Below are positions 1 to 9,995 of a DNA stretch of 46,400 bases, piece after piece. Position numbers and translations under genes: made by a program. Position 1 is the stretch's first letter. Each line of letters starts with the position of its first letter. Under the pieces are notes generated by a model that saw nothing but the letters and a program-made list of their open reading frames with translations, had not been told where the DNA came from and did not search any database. Origin of the DNA: Planctomycetota bacterium. GTDB taxonomy: Bacteria > Planctomycetota > Phycisphaerae > UBA1845. Location: the NCBI GenBank assembly GCA_029558835.1, contig JAKQDH010000009.1:1-46400 (forward strand), written 5' to 3'.

Positions 1-2292
1 ATTGAGGCCGCTGAGGGCAACGCTGGCCGCGGTGCTGTAGCCGCTGCCCACGGCCGTGTGGTTGAGGTTGCCGCAGGACAACCCGTAGTAGACCGTCCCC
101 CGCACCGGCTCGTTGGCGGTGAAGGCCACCGTGGCGGCGTGCGGTTCGATGTTGGTGACCTGCACGTTGCCGATGATCGGCGGCGTGCAGTCCACGACGG
201 CCGTGTCGGTGACCACGACGTTGTAGTTACCCGCGCCGTCGTCCGCGTCCACGTACGTAGCGGTGATGGTGTCCCCGGCCGCCACCCAGAGGACCCCGGG
301 GGCGTTGGTGGTGCTCAGGACCAGCGTGCCGGAGAACTCCGCCGATGCCGGATCGGTCTCATACAAAGTCAGGTTCTCGCCGGTCGGCTCGGAAGTCGAG
401 GCGACCGTGATGGTCACACTGTCCACAGTCTGATCGCTGAGGTTAAGGCCGCAGTCGCCCACGGTAATCGTGGCCGTCCCTTGACAGGCGTACAAGCCGC
501 GGTCCAGAGTGATCGTGCCGGCGTCGGAGCAGTTGCCCGGGAAGCGCAGACTCGGGTCGCCGAGCAGATTGTACATTTCAAAATAGCGCCGCGTCGTCGA
601 GCCATTCCCCATCTGCGCCAGATAGCGCAGTTGCGTGTCGATCCAGACCGGGCCTACCTCCGGGGCGACGTCATCGTCGAGGTCGAAGATGGAGTCGAAA
701 TGGCGTCTCTCCAGGACGTCGTCCTCGGTCCAGTAGCTGTTCACTGAGGAGCCGTAGATGGTAACGCCCGCCTTGTTGGCGGCCCGGCTCCAGGTTTCAC
801 AGAAGCACTCGTTGACCGTGTACGTCCCGGTCACACACGCGAAGCTCATGACATACGAATACATGCCGACATTAGTCAGGGCGTTGACGTCACTCTGTGT
901 GAAGTAGGGGCCGTCGGCCCAGTAGGTTTCCGCGCCGTGACCGCTGTAAATGCCGAAGAAACGCCCGTTGTTAAACGCGTTACGGACCTGCTGCGTGGTC
1001 GCGCTGTAGGTATGGCAGTACAAGCGGTCGTACGAGTACCCGTTGGGAATCATGTAGGTGCTGATGACCCAGTTGTGCGTGCCCTCGCTGACCGTGTAGT
1101 TATCCTCGGAGGCCATGAAGACGGCCCGCTTCAGATAGCCGGGATCGACGAGCGGACCGTTTTCATAGTAGAGGGTCTTATCCACAATGGCCTGGACGTG
1201 CGCGGAGCTGCGCACGGAGAAGCGGCCGATGGCGATGTCCGGATACCAGTCGGAAGACCCGTCCATACAGACGTAGGGCAGGTCGGTGGCCGGCGTGCCG
1301 GCACCTCCGCCCGTCCAGTGCGGGATCGTATCGGTGTCACCGACCAGCAGGACATACTTGGGCGCCGAGGAGCCGCCCCACAGACTTTGAATGTAGGCCT
1401 TGATGGCGGTATTGGGGGTCCCCGCGGGGACGGTGTAGGTGCTCACCGAGAAGCCCTGGGCGGCCTTGGCACCGGCGAAGCCCGCAATGTCCGACGCATA
1501 CGCCTGAGCCACCACGATGAGGTAGTTGCCGGTGCCACGACCGACCGGGTCAGGCAGCAGCTCAGGGTTCAGCACGCGTGCGGCCAGGTGGGGAAACGGG
1601 GCCACGGTCACCGGGGGCTCGGAAGCACCCGCGAAGTCGATGTGCACCGTAACGCTGTCCCAGAAGAGAAGTTCCTGCCGCGCCGGATTGTAGGCAACGG
1701 GGCGAACCTCCAGCAGCACGAGGCGCTGCCCGCGCCAGATACCCGCTTCCGTGAGCGTCGCTCGTTCCGGGAGCAGGTATGCGTCGGTGGCATACACGAC
1801 CTCATCAAACGCAAACGGGGCGTTCTCGAGCGCCCCGGGTAGCTTCGGAATGGGGGCCTGGCGGGGTTCCACCAGGAGCCCGACGCCGAGTGCCTCGGCC
1901 GTAAGACTCAACGGCGCCCCCGCGTGGGCCTCGACCTCAACGCTGGCGCCCAGCGGTGCGACTAGCAACCGCCGCACCACGGGCAACGCCGGCGAGCCTA
2001 TCTCGCCGGCCAGAGCGGCATCCTCCCACGCGAGAGATACGAACTCCCCGTTCGCCGTCTTCCGCGGCTGCAGCGGCAGGTTCGCCATCAGGAAGGTGGC
2101 CGTCAACCCGGTCGCGTCCGAGGTGTCCACGACCACCGTTGCCGGATCCGCCGGCGCCACTTCCTGACGCGTTAACTCACCATCCGGACTCGCCACCAAC
2201 CAGAGGCCATTGCCCAGCGCAGTCATCGCCGGGATCAAAACCGATAGCACCGCAACCCCCCACAGGCTCAAGCACAGTCTCGGCCGCTGCAT
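1..2292 (-). CDS. Secreted C25 (gingipain-like) cysteine peptidase, 3' end outside window
   Basis: The frame is open for 764 codons and runs off the left edge. The ATG at 2292 follows a GGAGAGGAG ribosome site and starts a signal peptide (hydrophobic stretch at about residues 8-27, then AMTALG). A propeptide-like region (about 40-240) precedes a caspase-like C25 domain. The likely catalytic His is about residue 452 (YSGHGAET) and the Cys about 486 (MSFACVTG), the usual order in gingipains. After the peptidase domain (FEMYNLLGDPSL) come beta-sandwich regions, the last resembling a fibronectin III-like domain (AATVAFTANEPVRGTVYYG). It is about as similar to the gene at 5870-9022 as a recent duplicate would be (both share IQSLWGGSSAP and the TGGGAGTPATDLPY block). 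Last gene of a three-gene tandem; role presumably extracellular protein degradation. Any C-terminal anchor lies outside the window. Confidence 0.9.
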   Translation of the reverse strand, partial: MQRPRLCLSLWGVAVLSVLIPAMTALGNGLWLVASPDGELTRQEVAPADPATVVVDTSDATGLTATFLMANLPLQPRKTANGEFVSLAWEDAALAGEIGSPALPVVRRLLVAPLGASVEVEAHAGAPLSLTAEALGVGLLVEPRQAPIPKLPGALENAPFAFDEVVYATDAYLLPERATLTEAGIWRGQRLVLLEVRPVAYNPARQELLFWDSVTVHIDFAGASEPPVTVAPFPHLAARVLNPELLPDPVGRGTGNYLIVVAQAYASDIAGFAGAKAAQGFSVSTYTVPAGTPNTAIKAYIQSLWGGSSAPKYVLLVGDTDTIPHWTGGGAGTPATDLPYVCMDGSSDWYPDIAIGRFSVRSSAHVQAIVDKTLYYENGPLVDPGYLKRAVFMASEDNYTVSEGTHNWVISTYMIPNGYSYDRLYCHTYSATTQQVRNAFNNGRFFGIYSGHGAETYWADGPYFTQSDVNALTNVGMYSYVMSFACVTGTYTVNECFCETWSRAANKAGVTIYGSSVNSYWTEDDVLERRHFDSIFDLDDDVAPEVGPVWIDTQLRYLAQMGNGSTTRRYFEMYNLLGDPSLRFPGNCSDAGTITLDRGLYACQGTATITVGDCGLNLSDQTVDSVTITVASTSEPTGENLTLYETDPASAEFSGTLVLSTTNAPGVLWVAAGDTITATYVDADDGAGNYNVVVTDTAVVDCTPPIIGNVQVTNIEPHAATVAFTANEPVRGTVYYGLSCGNLNHTAVGSGYSTAASVALSGLN

Positions 2293-2524
2293 GACCCATC
2301 TCCTCTCCGTTTCTGCTGGGCGTTGCTCCCGGCCCCCGATGCCGGGCGGGCTTGCCCCCTCGTTTCTCGATAACAAACACCACCGGCAGGCGCGAACACA
2401 GCCCTACACCCACGGGTTCGGGCGGCGCGCCGGGTATACCCCCCCGCACGCCGCCCGTGTCGTGGCCAGCGAGGCTCACTTGACGCCGGCCGGTTCAGTC
2501 CGCTCTCTGTCCGCCCCCGCCGCG

Positions 2525-2553
2525 GCGCCCCCGCGTCGGTTCCGCGGGGGCAC
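2525..2553 (-). terminator. Strong GC hairpin downstream of the middle C25 gene
   Basis: An 11-base arm at 2525-2535 pairs with 2543-2553 with one mismatch around a short loop. It lies 39 bases past the stop codon of the 2592-5738 gene and before the next gene start at 2292. There is no T-run, so it may protect the mRNA end or attenuate transcription rather than act as a classic terminator. Confidence 0.35.
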
Positions 2554-2591
2554 CGGCGGCCGGGGTCTGTCAGCCCCCGACTCCCACCATC

Positions 2592-5500
2592 CTAGGGCAT
2601 GGGGGGCAGGTTCTTCCCAAAGTAAACCTCGAACGGCGCCGCGCCGTTCAGCACGTTGATCAGGGTCAACATGTCGCTGACCCCCACCGTGCCGGAACGG
2701 TCGATGTCGGAGTGGTACACCGGCGGGCTCCCGCCGCCCAATGCCAGGTTGATGTTGTTCACCACGGCCACCACGTCGTTGGCGTTGGCCGTCCCGCTCC
2801 CATCCGCGTCACCGGGCAGGAAGCCCAACCGGATCACATCGCCGGCATCGCCGTCCGTGAAGGTGATCTTTGTCCACGCCTTCGGGTCGATCGGCCGGTT
2901 CAGCGTCAGCGTAGCCGTGTTGCCGACGACGGCGACGGCGGACACCGCCGGGGCCACCCCGTCGCAGTTGCCCGCGAGGCACACCTCCTGCAGGACGAAC
3001 TTGCTGGAATCCACCGCGCCGGCCGCCCCGTCGAAGGTCACCTCGATCTGGTCCCACCCCTGCGGACCCAGGGTGCCCGGATTGGTCGGGCGACGGGCGT
3101 CAATGGCCCCGTCCGGCGGATTGCTCGCCAGGATGTGCAGCGGCGGGGGCAGCGAGAACGCCGCCCAGATCTCGACGTCATCAATGTTCCAGCCGGGGTA
3201 GGTAATCGTGCCGTCGGTGGGCCCCATGCCCCAGCGGATGTAGACGGTGGGCTGGTTGTCCGCGACCGCAGAGATGTCGAAGGTGTGCAGCGACCAGGAC
3301 GACTCACTGATCGTGGTGGTCCCGTTGCCCCACAGCAGCACCCAGTTCACGCCGTCGTTGGACGCTTCCAGCGTGGCCCGGTCAAACGGCTGGCGCTCCA
3401 CACCCAGCCAGCGCCGGAAGCGCAGCTCGGTGGCAATCTTGTTGCTGCAGTTGAGGGGTCCGGCAGTCAGATACTGCACGCTGGACATGAAACTCGCATA
3501 GTCGCCGCTGAGGTTGTAGCCGTATACGTTGCTGCCGGTGTATCCGGCTGTCGGATCGCAGTTGTGCGAGCCGCCACCCATCGGCACCCCGAATGCCCAG
3601 TCGCCCTCGGTGCTCCAGCCCGGATCGCTGTTGAGGGGGAAGTCGAAGACCTTCTCGACGTCCGGCAACACGATCTCGATCGAAATCGTGGCGGTGTTCG
3701 AGTCGCCGCCTTCCGGCGGCGTACCACCGTCGTTTGCCTTGAACTGGAAGCTGTCGGCCCCGAACTGATTCACGTGGGGCTGATAGACCACCTGATTCCC
3801 TCCACCCACGAGGGCATACGGTACGTTCTGGATCACCCCCGCGCCCGGATCACTCAGAGTGCCGCGCGCCGGGAGGGCAGTAATGATGTAGGTCAGCGCT
3901 CCCGGTGGATTGGGGAGACCGTCGTCGCCCGCTTCGAGGCCGACGGTCAGGCTCGTGTTCCAGGGGATGGTGAAGCCGTTGCTGGCAGCCGACGGCGGTG
4001 TCGGGCCCAGGTTGAGGACGACCAGCGACGGGTCTCCGAACAGATGCCACGTATTGAACATGCTCACCCCGCCCGAGCCGTTCAGGTCGATCATGCGACA
4101 CGAGCCGGCGAACAGCAGCGTGCCCAGCCGGGCGTAACTCTCCGCTACGTACATGTCCACAAACTCGTCCTGGGCATCCATGGGCGGGTTCCAGGACTGG
4201 TTGATCGACGACATGTACGCCCCGATCGCGCCGATCGGCTCGCCGTTGCGCGTGGATCGCAGCCAAGCCTCGCCGAAGCAGGTGTAGCCGTTGAACTGCC
4301 CGTTCACGCAGGCCACGCTGCAAATGAAGGGCAGCATGTTGTCGTTCTGCAGCGCCGCCACGTTCGAGTTGGAGAAGCCCGTGGACCCCCACGAGGTCGT
4401 GCTGCCGTGACCGCAGTAATTGACGATCCCCCGCCCGGCATTCAAGGCATTGCTCACCATGGCCGCCGTACCCGAGGGATCATAAATCTGGTCCACCGAC
4501 GTATATCCGTACGCCAGCAGGTCGGCGCGGATAAAGTCCATGTGCTGGTTATCATACTCGCCGAAGTGCCCAGGCCCCTGGTTGGAGGCGATGCCGCAGC
4601 CGCGCCAGAACCACGCGGTGTCGCGGACGTTCATGGTTTCGTATTCGATCGTCCGCAGTACCTGCGTATCGACGTGGGCCGCACTCTCCGCCGAGAAGCG
4701 CCCGATCATGGCGTCCGGATAGCTGTCGCTCCCAGCCAGCAGACCGTACGTCGGGTCGGCCGCCCCGCCGGAAGCGGACGGCGTCGCCACCTGGGCGGAA
4801 TCGCCGACCAGCAGCACAAACGCCAGATCGGAGGTGTTGTAAACGTTCTGAATGTAGTTCTTGATGCTGGTGGCGTTGTTTCCAATCGTCGACACGCCGA
4901 CGATCGTCGTGGCCACGCCGTGCGCCGTCTTATGGGCCGCCAGCGGCTGGACATTGGGGATCCAGACATCATGGGCAATGATGAGCATCTGCCCTTCCTC
5001 GTCCAGCGGCACGTAGCGGGACGAAGGCGCGTAGTTCAGAAAGTGGCGACCGTACAGTTGATGAAACGCCAGGCTCAGTTCCGCGGGGCGATGGGTGAGC
5101 ACGTTAGTCCCCGCGCGGCCGGTCGCCACGACTTCCAGCGTCACGTCCGTGTACACCCGCAACGTTCTGGTCACCGGGTTGTACTGGAAGGGATTGAGCT
5201 CCACGACCACGCCGCGGACATCGCGTAGGATGTACGGCTCGCGCAAGGCGGCCAGTACCTCAGGATAGAAGGCATCCTCTGTGTACTCGTCACCCAACAC
5301 GTAGGGCACGTCGTCCGGATTCACGGTACGCAGCAGATTGCCTTTGGACGGGGCGACGTCGAAGGGCACCACATCATAGTGGCTTGCCTCCAGCACGTTC
5401 ACCTCCATGTCCGCCGCGTCCGGAATCACGATGCTCCGGCACACCCACGGCACGTCCGGGGCGCCGGCCTCCAGTCGCTGGGCCTCGCGTCCCAGCAACA

Positions 5501-5738
5501 CCTGGTGGTACCGCTGGCCATCGACGGCCACCGGCACCGTGTCGAACTCCCCGAGCTGATACTGCAAGACCACTCGCTCCGGGGTGTTCTGCAAGACCTG
5601 CACGTTGATGGCCCGAGCATCGCTATCGTTGCCCGCGACCGCCACGCCGGCCAGCATCGCCACCACGACCAGGGTCACTGCCCCCAGTCGTGCCTGCCCT
5701 GTGCGCCCGACCAACCTCGCCTCGTTCCACGCGTTCAT
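2592..5738 (-). CDS. Secreted C25 (gingipain-like) peptidase with dockerin-type C-terminus
   Basis: 1048 residues. The ATG at 5738 follows GAGGAGAAGG; the signal peptide spans about residues 1-36 (GVAVA before the cleavage site). A propeptide is followed by a C25 caspase-like domain with putative catalytic His at about 444 (NYCGHGST) and Cys at about 477 (CSVACVNG). Then come a cadherin/Big-like tandem-adhesin module (about 590-690, FGADSFQFKANDGGTP), a jelly-roll-like module (about 700-860, PGWNIDDVEIW) and, at about 976-1032, paired calcium-loop repeats (GDADGSGTANAND and DIDRSGTV) like a type I dockerin. The catalytic part is diverged from its two neighbours, but the jelly-roll and dockerin modules closely match those of the gene at 5870-9022, so modules have been exchanged. 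Expected outside the cell or on its surface. Gap of 131 bases from the upstream peptidase gene supports cotranscription. Confidence 0.93.
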   Translation of the reverse strand: MNAWNEARLVGRTGQARLGAVTLVVVAMLAGVAVAGNDSDARAINVQVLQNTPERVVLQYQLGEFDTVPVAVDGQRYHQVLLGREAQRLEAGAPDVPWVCRSIVIPDAADMEVNVLEASHYDVVPFDVAPSKGNLLRTVNPDDVPYVLGDEYTEDAFYPEVLAALREPYILRDVRGVVVELNPFQYNPVTRTLRVYTDVTLEVVATGRAGTNVLTHRPAELSLAFHQLYGRHFLNYAPSSRYVPLDEEGQMLIIAHDVWIPNVQPLAAHKTAHGVATTIVGVSTIGNNATSIKNYIQNVYNTSDLAFVLLVGDSAQVATPSASGGAADPTYGLLAGSDSYPDAMIGRFSAESAAHVDTQVLRTIEYETMNVRDTAWFWRGCGIASNQGPGHFGEYDNQHMDFIRADLLAYGYTSVDQIYDPSGTAAMVSNALNAGRGIVNYCGHGSTTSWGSTGFSNSNVAALQNDNMLPFICSVACVNGQFNGYTCFGEAWLRSTRNGEPIGAIGAYMSSINQSWNPPMDAQDEFVDMYVAESYARLGTLLFAGSCRMIDLNGSGGVSMFNTWHLFGDPSLVVLNLGPTPPSAASNGFTIPWNTSLTVGLEAGDDGLPNPPGALTYIITALPARGTLSDPGAGVIQNVPYALVGGGNQVVYQPHVNQFGADSFQFKANDGGTPPEGGDSNTATISIEIVLPDVEKVFDFPLNSDPGWSTEGDWAFGVPMGGGSHNCDPTAGYTGSNVYGYNLSGDYASFMSSVQYLTAGPLNCSNKIATELRFRRWLGVERQPFDRATLEASNDGVNWVLLWGNGTTTISESSWSLHTFDISAVADNQPTVYIRWGMGPTDGTITYPGWNIDDVEIWAAFSLPPPLHILASNPPDGAIDARRPTNPGTLGPQGWDQIEVTFDGAAGAVDSSKFVLQEVCLAGNCDGVAPAVSAVAVVGNTATLTLNRPIDPKAWTKITFTDGDAGDVIRLGFLPGDADGSGTANANDVVAVVNNINLALGGGSPPVYHSDIDRSGTVGVSDMLTLINVLNGAAPFEVYFGKNLPPMP

Positions 5739-5869
5739 CGAACCTTCTCCTCAAGGGGCCCTTTGGGGTGGCCAACGCCACCTTTACTGATGCCTCACCA
5801 TCCCGTTTGACCAATCGGTGGGCCGCCGGCCCAACCCGCAGTCCATTCGTACGTCGCTCCGCTCCCTGC

Positions 5870-8800
5870 CTACGGCAGCGAAGGAAGCTGCGCGCCGAAA
5901 TACGCCTCCGCGTACGGTGCCACGCCGTTCAGCAGGTTGATCAACGTCAGCATGTCGGTCACGTTGACCGCCCCCGACCGGTTAATGTCGCTCTGATACA
6001 GCGCCGGCGTGCCACCCCCCTGTGCCTGGTTAATATGGTTGATCACCTGGACCACGTCGCCGGCGTTGGCCGTCCGGCTGCCGTCGGCATCGCCCGGCAG
6101 GAAACCCAACCGGACGCGATCCGTCGGCGCTCCGCCGGTGAGGGCAATGATGGTCCAGGCTTTGGGGTCGAGCGGCCGATTCAGGGTAACCGTGGCCGAC
6201 GCCCCTGCGGACGCCACGCCAGCCACCTCCGGCGCCACCCCATCGCAGTTGCCCGCGTAACACACCTCCGTCACCGCGAAGTCGGTCGGAGTCAGGCCGT
6301 CCGCACTCCCGTCGAACACCATCGTCACCGTCTGCCAGCCCTGCTGCTCCAGCGTCGCCGGACTCAGCGGTTGCCGTGCGTCAATCGCCCCATCCGGGGG
6401 CTCGCTGGAAACCAGGCTGATCACGGCCGGGCCGGTGTACGCGCCCCAGATCTCCACGTCATCGATATTCCAGCCGGGGTAGGTAACCGTTCCGTCGGTG
6501 GGTCCCATGCCCCAGCGGAGGTACACGGCGGGCCGGCCGTCGGCATACGCGGAGAGATCGAACGTCTGCTGCGACCAAGCTGCCTCGCTGATCGTGGTCG
6601 TGCCGTTCTGCCAGAGTCGGGTCCACTGGGAGCCATCTGTCGAGATCTCAACGATCGCTCCATCGAACGGCTGCCGCTCCACCCCCAGCCGCCGCCAGAA
6701 ACGCAGCTCGACCTCAGCCAGACGCGCGCAGTTGATCGCCGCGGTAGTCAGATACTCCGTCCCTGCCATGAAATTGGCATAGTCGCCGGCCAGGTTGTAC
6801 CCGTAGACGTTGACCCCGGTCTTGCCGGCCGTCGGATCGAGGTTGTGGCTGCCGCCGCCCAGCGGCTGACCGAACGCCCACTGTCCCTCCGTGCTCCAGC
6901 CCGGGTTGCTGTCCATCGTCCACTGGTACTGGAGGGCGGCCTGGCCGACCTTCAGCGTGACGTTGCGGAGGGCGTCGCCCTCGTGCGTCGTGAGGTTGGT
7001 GAACGCCACGGCGTCGGCATAAGACCCGTAGGGCAGACTGCTGGCACCCGCGGCGAGGGCGACCGTCACCTGCACGGTCGCGTGCGCGGCGAGATAACCC
7101 CCGCTCGTGCTCACCGACAGCCAGTCCGCGCTCTTCGTGACCGCGTAGTCCAACCCCGTGTTGCCGATGTTCGTCACCGTATACACTATGCTGCTGGGCG
7201 CAAACGGCCCCCCATAAGGACCGGCGGCATTCAGCTCGGTCGTCGGTGTCACCTGCATCCCGCTGGGCGGAACGGGCTCCGGGATGGACAATCCCGGGTC
7301 ACCCATCAGGTTGTACATCTCAAAGTACCGACGCGTCGTCGAGCCCGACCCCATCTCCGTTAGGTAACGCATCTTGGCGGCGTTCCAGCACGGGCCGATC
7401 TCGCGGATACCGTCCGCATAGATGACCTGGAACAGCTTCTTCTCCAACACGTCGTCCTCGGTCCAGTAACTGTTTACCGACGAACCGACGGCCGTCACTG
7501 CCCCCTTGTTCGGCGCCAGAACCCAGGTCTCCGTGAAGCACTCGGTGACGTGGAACGACCCGGTCAGGCAGGAGAAGCTGGAAATAAACGTATAGAGGTT
7601 CGCGTTCGTCAGGCCGTTGACGTCGCTCTGGTAGAACGCCGGACCGTCACCCCAGGAGGTTTCGCTGCCGTGCCCGCTGTAGACGCCGTACAGACGCCCG
7701 TTGTTGAACGCGTCGCGCACCTGCTGGGTCGTCGCCCCATACGTGTGGCAATAGAGCTTCTGGCAGTAGAACCCCGCGGGAATCAAGTAGTTGCTGATGA
7801 CGTAGTTGTGGGTGCCCTCGCTGACGGTGTAGTTGTCACTCGAGGCCATGAACACCGCCCGCAACACATAATCCGGGTCGGCGAAATTATAGTCCGCCAC
7901 GGAGAGTGTCTTGGCGACCACGTTCGCCACGGCCGTCGTGCTCCGCACCGGGAACCGCCCAACTGCGATGTCCGGGTACCAGTCGCTCGAGCCGTCCATG
8001 CAGCCGTAGGGCAGGTCCGTAGCCGGCGTGCCGGCACCGCCGCCTGTCCAGTAAGGGATGCGGTCCGTATCGCCGACCAGCAGGATGTAGGCCGGGGCCG
8101 AAGAACCACCCCACAGGCTCTGAATGTACGACTTGATGGCCGTGTTCGTCGTCCCCGCCGGCACCGCGTACGTGCTCACCGTGAAGCCCTGGTTGGCCTT
8201 GGCGGTGGCGAAGGACGCAATGGCTGACTGATACACGTCGGCCACGATGATCAGGTAATTGCCGGTGCCGCGCGGTTCGCCACCCAAGTGAGCGGGGTTG
8301 AGCGCCACGTGCTGCAAACCGGGCAGGCAGGACAGCTCCTCCTCCCCACGCACCGCCGCCCCGAACTGCACGTCCACCTCGAGGCTCGGCCATACCGTCA
8401 GCGTCTGCGCCACCGGGTTGTACGCGACCGGACGCACCTCCAGCAGAAAGAGCCGGCGCCCCCGTACCACGCCCAGCTCCTCAATGACCGCCCGCGCGCT
8501 CGGCAGTTCCGCATCCACCGCGTAGGCCCCCTCGTCCCACACGAACTCCGCTGCCTCCCGCGCGCCCGGAATCTTCTCGATGGGAGGTTGCACCGGCAGC
8601 ACCCCCAGACCGTCCGCCACTGCGTCCAGGTCCAGGACAACCGGCACGCCGGCTTCCACGCCCACCGTCACCGGACCTTCCGCCGGCGCGACGATCAAGT
8701 GCCGCACCACCGGCAGCGCCGGGCTCCCCACCGCGCCGAGGACCGACGCGTCCGGCCAGCTCACTTCCACAAACGCGCCGGCCGGTGTCTCCCGCGGCAC

Positions 8801-9022
8801 CAGACCCACCCCACTGAGATCCACCCGCGCGCGCAGCCCGAAGTCGTCGATCTGTACCACGGTCGTCTGCGGCGACGCCGCCAGCCCATCCTCCTCCACC
8901 TGCGCACCGCCGTGCACGCTCGGCACCACCCACGCGCCGTAAGCCGCCGTAGCGGGCACTCCGAGCAGGCAGCAACCAACCACAACCCACGCCCCCATAC
9001 GGCAAGCGACGTTCAGCTTCAT
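5870..9022 (-). CDS. Secreted C25 (gingipain-like) peptidase with dockerin-type C-terminus
   Basis: 1050 residues. I chose the ATG at 9022 over the TTG one codon earlier because AGGAGG lies 8 bases before it. Signal peptide about residues 1-29. The C25 domain has putative catalytic His at about 451 (YSGHGSET) and Cys at about 485 (SSFSCLTG). It is followed by a beta-sandwich with an NIGNTGLDYAV segment, a jelly-roll-like module (PGWNIDDVEIWG) and two dockerin-like calcium loops (GDADGSRTANAGD and DINRSGAVNVTD). First gene of the three-peptidase tandem, so its upstream region probably drives all three. C25 peptidases in Bacteroidetes use type IX secretion, but no such C-terminal domain is seen here; export by the general pathway is the simplest reading. 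Confidence 0.93.
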   Translation of the reverse strand: MKLNVACRMGAWVVVGCCLLGVPATAAYGAWVVPSVHGGAQVEEDGLAASPQTTVVQIDDFGLRARVDLSGVGLVPRETPAGAFVEVSWPDASVLGAVGSPALPVVRHLIVAPAEGPVTVGVEAGVPVVLDLDAVADGLGVLPVQPPIEKIPGAREAAEFVWDEGAYAVDAELPSARAVIEELGVVRGRRLFLLEVRPVAYNPVAQTLTVWPSLEVDVQFGAAVRGEEELSCLPGLQHVALNPAHLGGEPRGTGNYLIIVADVYQSAIASFATAKANQGFTVSTYAVPAGTTNTAIKSYIQSLWGGSSAPAYILLVGDTDRIPYWTGGGAGTPATDLPYGCMDGSSDWYPDIAVGRFPVRSTTAVANVVAKTLSVADYNFADPDYVLRAVFMASSDNYTVSEGTHNYVISNYLIPAGFYCQKLYCHTYGATTQQVRDAFNNGRLYGVYSGHGSETSWGDGPAFYQSDVNGLTNANLYTFISSFSCLTGSFHVTECFTETWVLAPNKGAVTAVGSSVNSYWTEDDVLEKKLFQVIYADGIREIGPCWNAAKMRYLTEMGSGSTTRRYFEMYNLMGDPGLSIPEPVPPSGMQVTPTTELNAAGPYGGPFAPSSIVYTVTNIGNTGLDYAVTKSADWLSVSTSGGYLAAHATVQVTVALAAGASSLPYGSYADAVAFTNLTTHEGDALRNVTLKVGQAALQYQWTMDSNPGWSTEGQWAFGQPLGGGSHNLDPTAGKTGVNVYGYNLAGDYANFMAGTEYLTTAAINCARLAEVELRFWRRLGVERQPFDGAIVEISTDGSQWTRLWQNGTTTISEAAWSQQTFDLSAYADGRPAVYLRWGMGPTDGTVTYPGWNIDDVEIWGAYTGPAVISLVSSEPPDGAIDARQPLSPATLEQQGWQTVTMVFDGSADGLTPTDFAVTEVCYAGNCDGVAPEVAGVASAGASATVTLNRPLDPKAWTIIALTGGAPTDRVRLGFLPGDADGSRTANAGDVVQVINHINQAQGGGTPALYQSDINRSGAVNVTDMLTLINLLNGVAPYAEAYFGAQLPSLP

Positions 9023-9995
9023 CAATGGAACCTCCTGTTAACCACGTGCAACGGCGGGAACGTCCAACACCCCGTTCTTCCGATCGGCCTTCGCCGGCGG
9101 CCACGCCCCGGCACGCAGTCCGACCGTCCCCTAATGCACGCCTGTCGCGCTCTGCACGCCCCAAGTATCTCCCCACGCAGGCGAGGCAAGCCGAGGTCAT
9201 TTCAACCTCAGTTCGATGTACCTGGCAGGCGGGGCGCTAGGGCACCCCTTCTTCCGCGAAGGCAGCGCAGAGGCATGAACCAGGCGCCGATCGCGCCGGC
9301 GAGGCGGCTCTGAGAACACGCGAATCTTGGCGCCTCACCCTCACCCCCGGCCTCGCCAGCGGCCCCCAGTTTCCCCCAGTTCGCAACTACTACTTATATC
9401 CGAACCACCCCTGCTATTCAAGCCAACGCTTGCCCCCCCACCGGTCGCCACGCCACTCCGGACCCTGAACCGACCCGGCCCCACATCCGGACGTACCTCC
9501 CCCTTCCGTCCTGACGTGTCCCTCTCGCCGATCCCAGGGCGAGCCGTCGCCCGGTCCGTGTCCAAACCACACGGGACCGGCCTGACGCTTCCCGCAGCCT
9601 GCGGTAGCCCACAGCGGCATTCGCACTGGCATTAGGACACGGAGGCTGCATTCAACCCACTCCTGGGCCCCGCGCGACAAGGATATAGGTGCCATCCGAT
9701 GCCACTTGCACACGCCGGGGTCCCCGACCAGCAAACATCCTCCCGAGCTGGATTCTCGGTCCACCGCATCTCCACCCGGCGTCCGCTGCCCAAGCACGCC
9801 GCCCCAACCCACCGGAACAAACGATATGGGAGCATTTTGGTGCCATATTGCGGCCCGGCGGACCTACCCACCCTCGTGCTCCGCGTGCAGCCGGCGTCTG
9901 GAAACGTCGTCGGCGGCCGCTACAGTGCGCTCGCTGGAATCCGCCGCGCCAAAGCCGGCGGCGGCGACCCGGACAAGCAGGAAGGAGACTGCCGC
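9023..9995. other. Intergenic region between divergent genes, no gene recognised
   Basis: This 0.97 kb stretch separates the C25 tandem (minus) from the threonine aldolase gene (plus) and must carry both promoters. Several short open frames cross it, but none has a convincing ribosome site plus a recognisable protein. A TACAGT at 9921-9926 could be a -10 box for the aldolase gene, about 70 bases before its start codon, without a clear -35 box. No tRNA-like cloverleaf or repeat was recognised. Confidence 0.5.

Noticed and set aside
2712..5228. 838-codon open frame on the plus strand
   Set aside because: Antisense to a clear C25 peptidase gene; composition (His/Arg/Val-rich, no domains) is that of a GC-rich shadow frame.
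9414..9812. 132-codon minus-strand frame in the large gap before ltaE
   Set aside because: Gly/Arg/Trp-rich, no ribosome site that stands out and no family resemblance.
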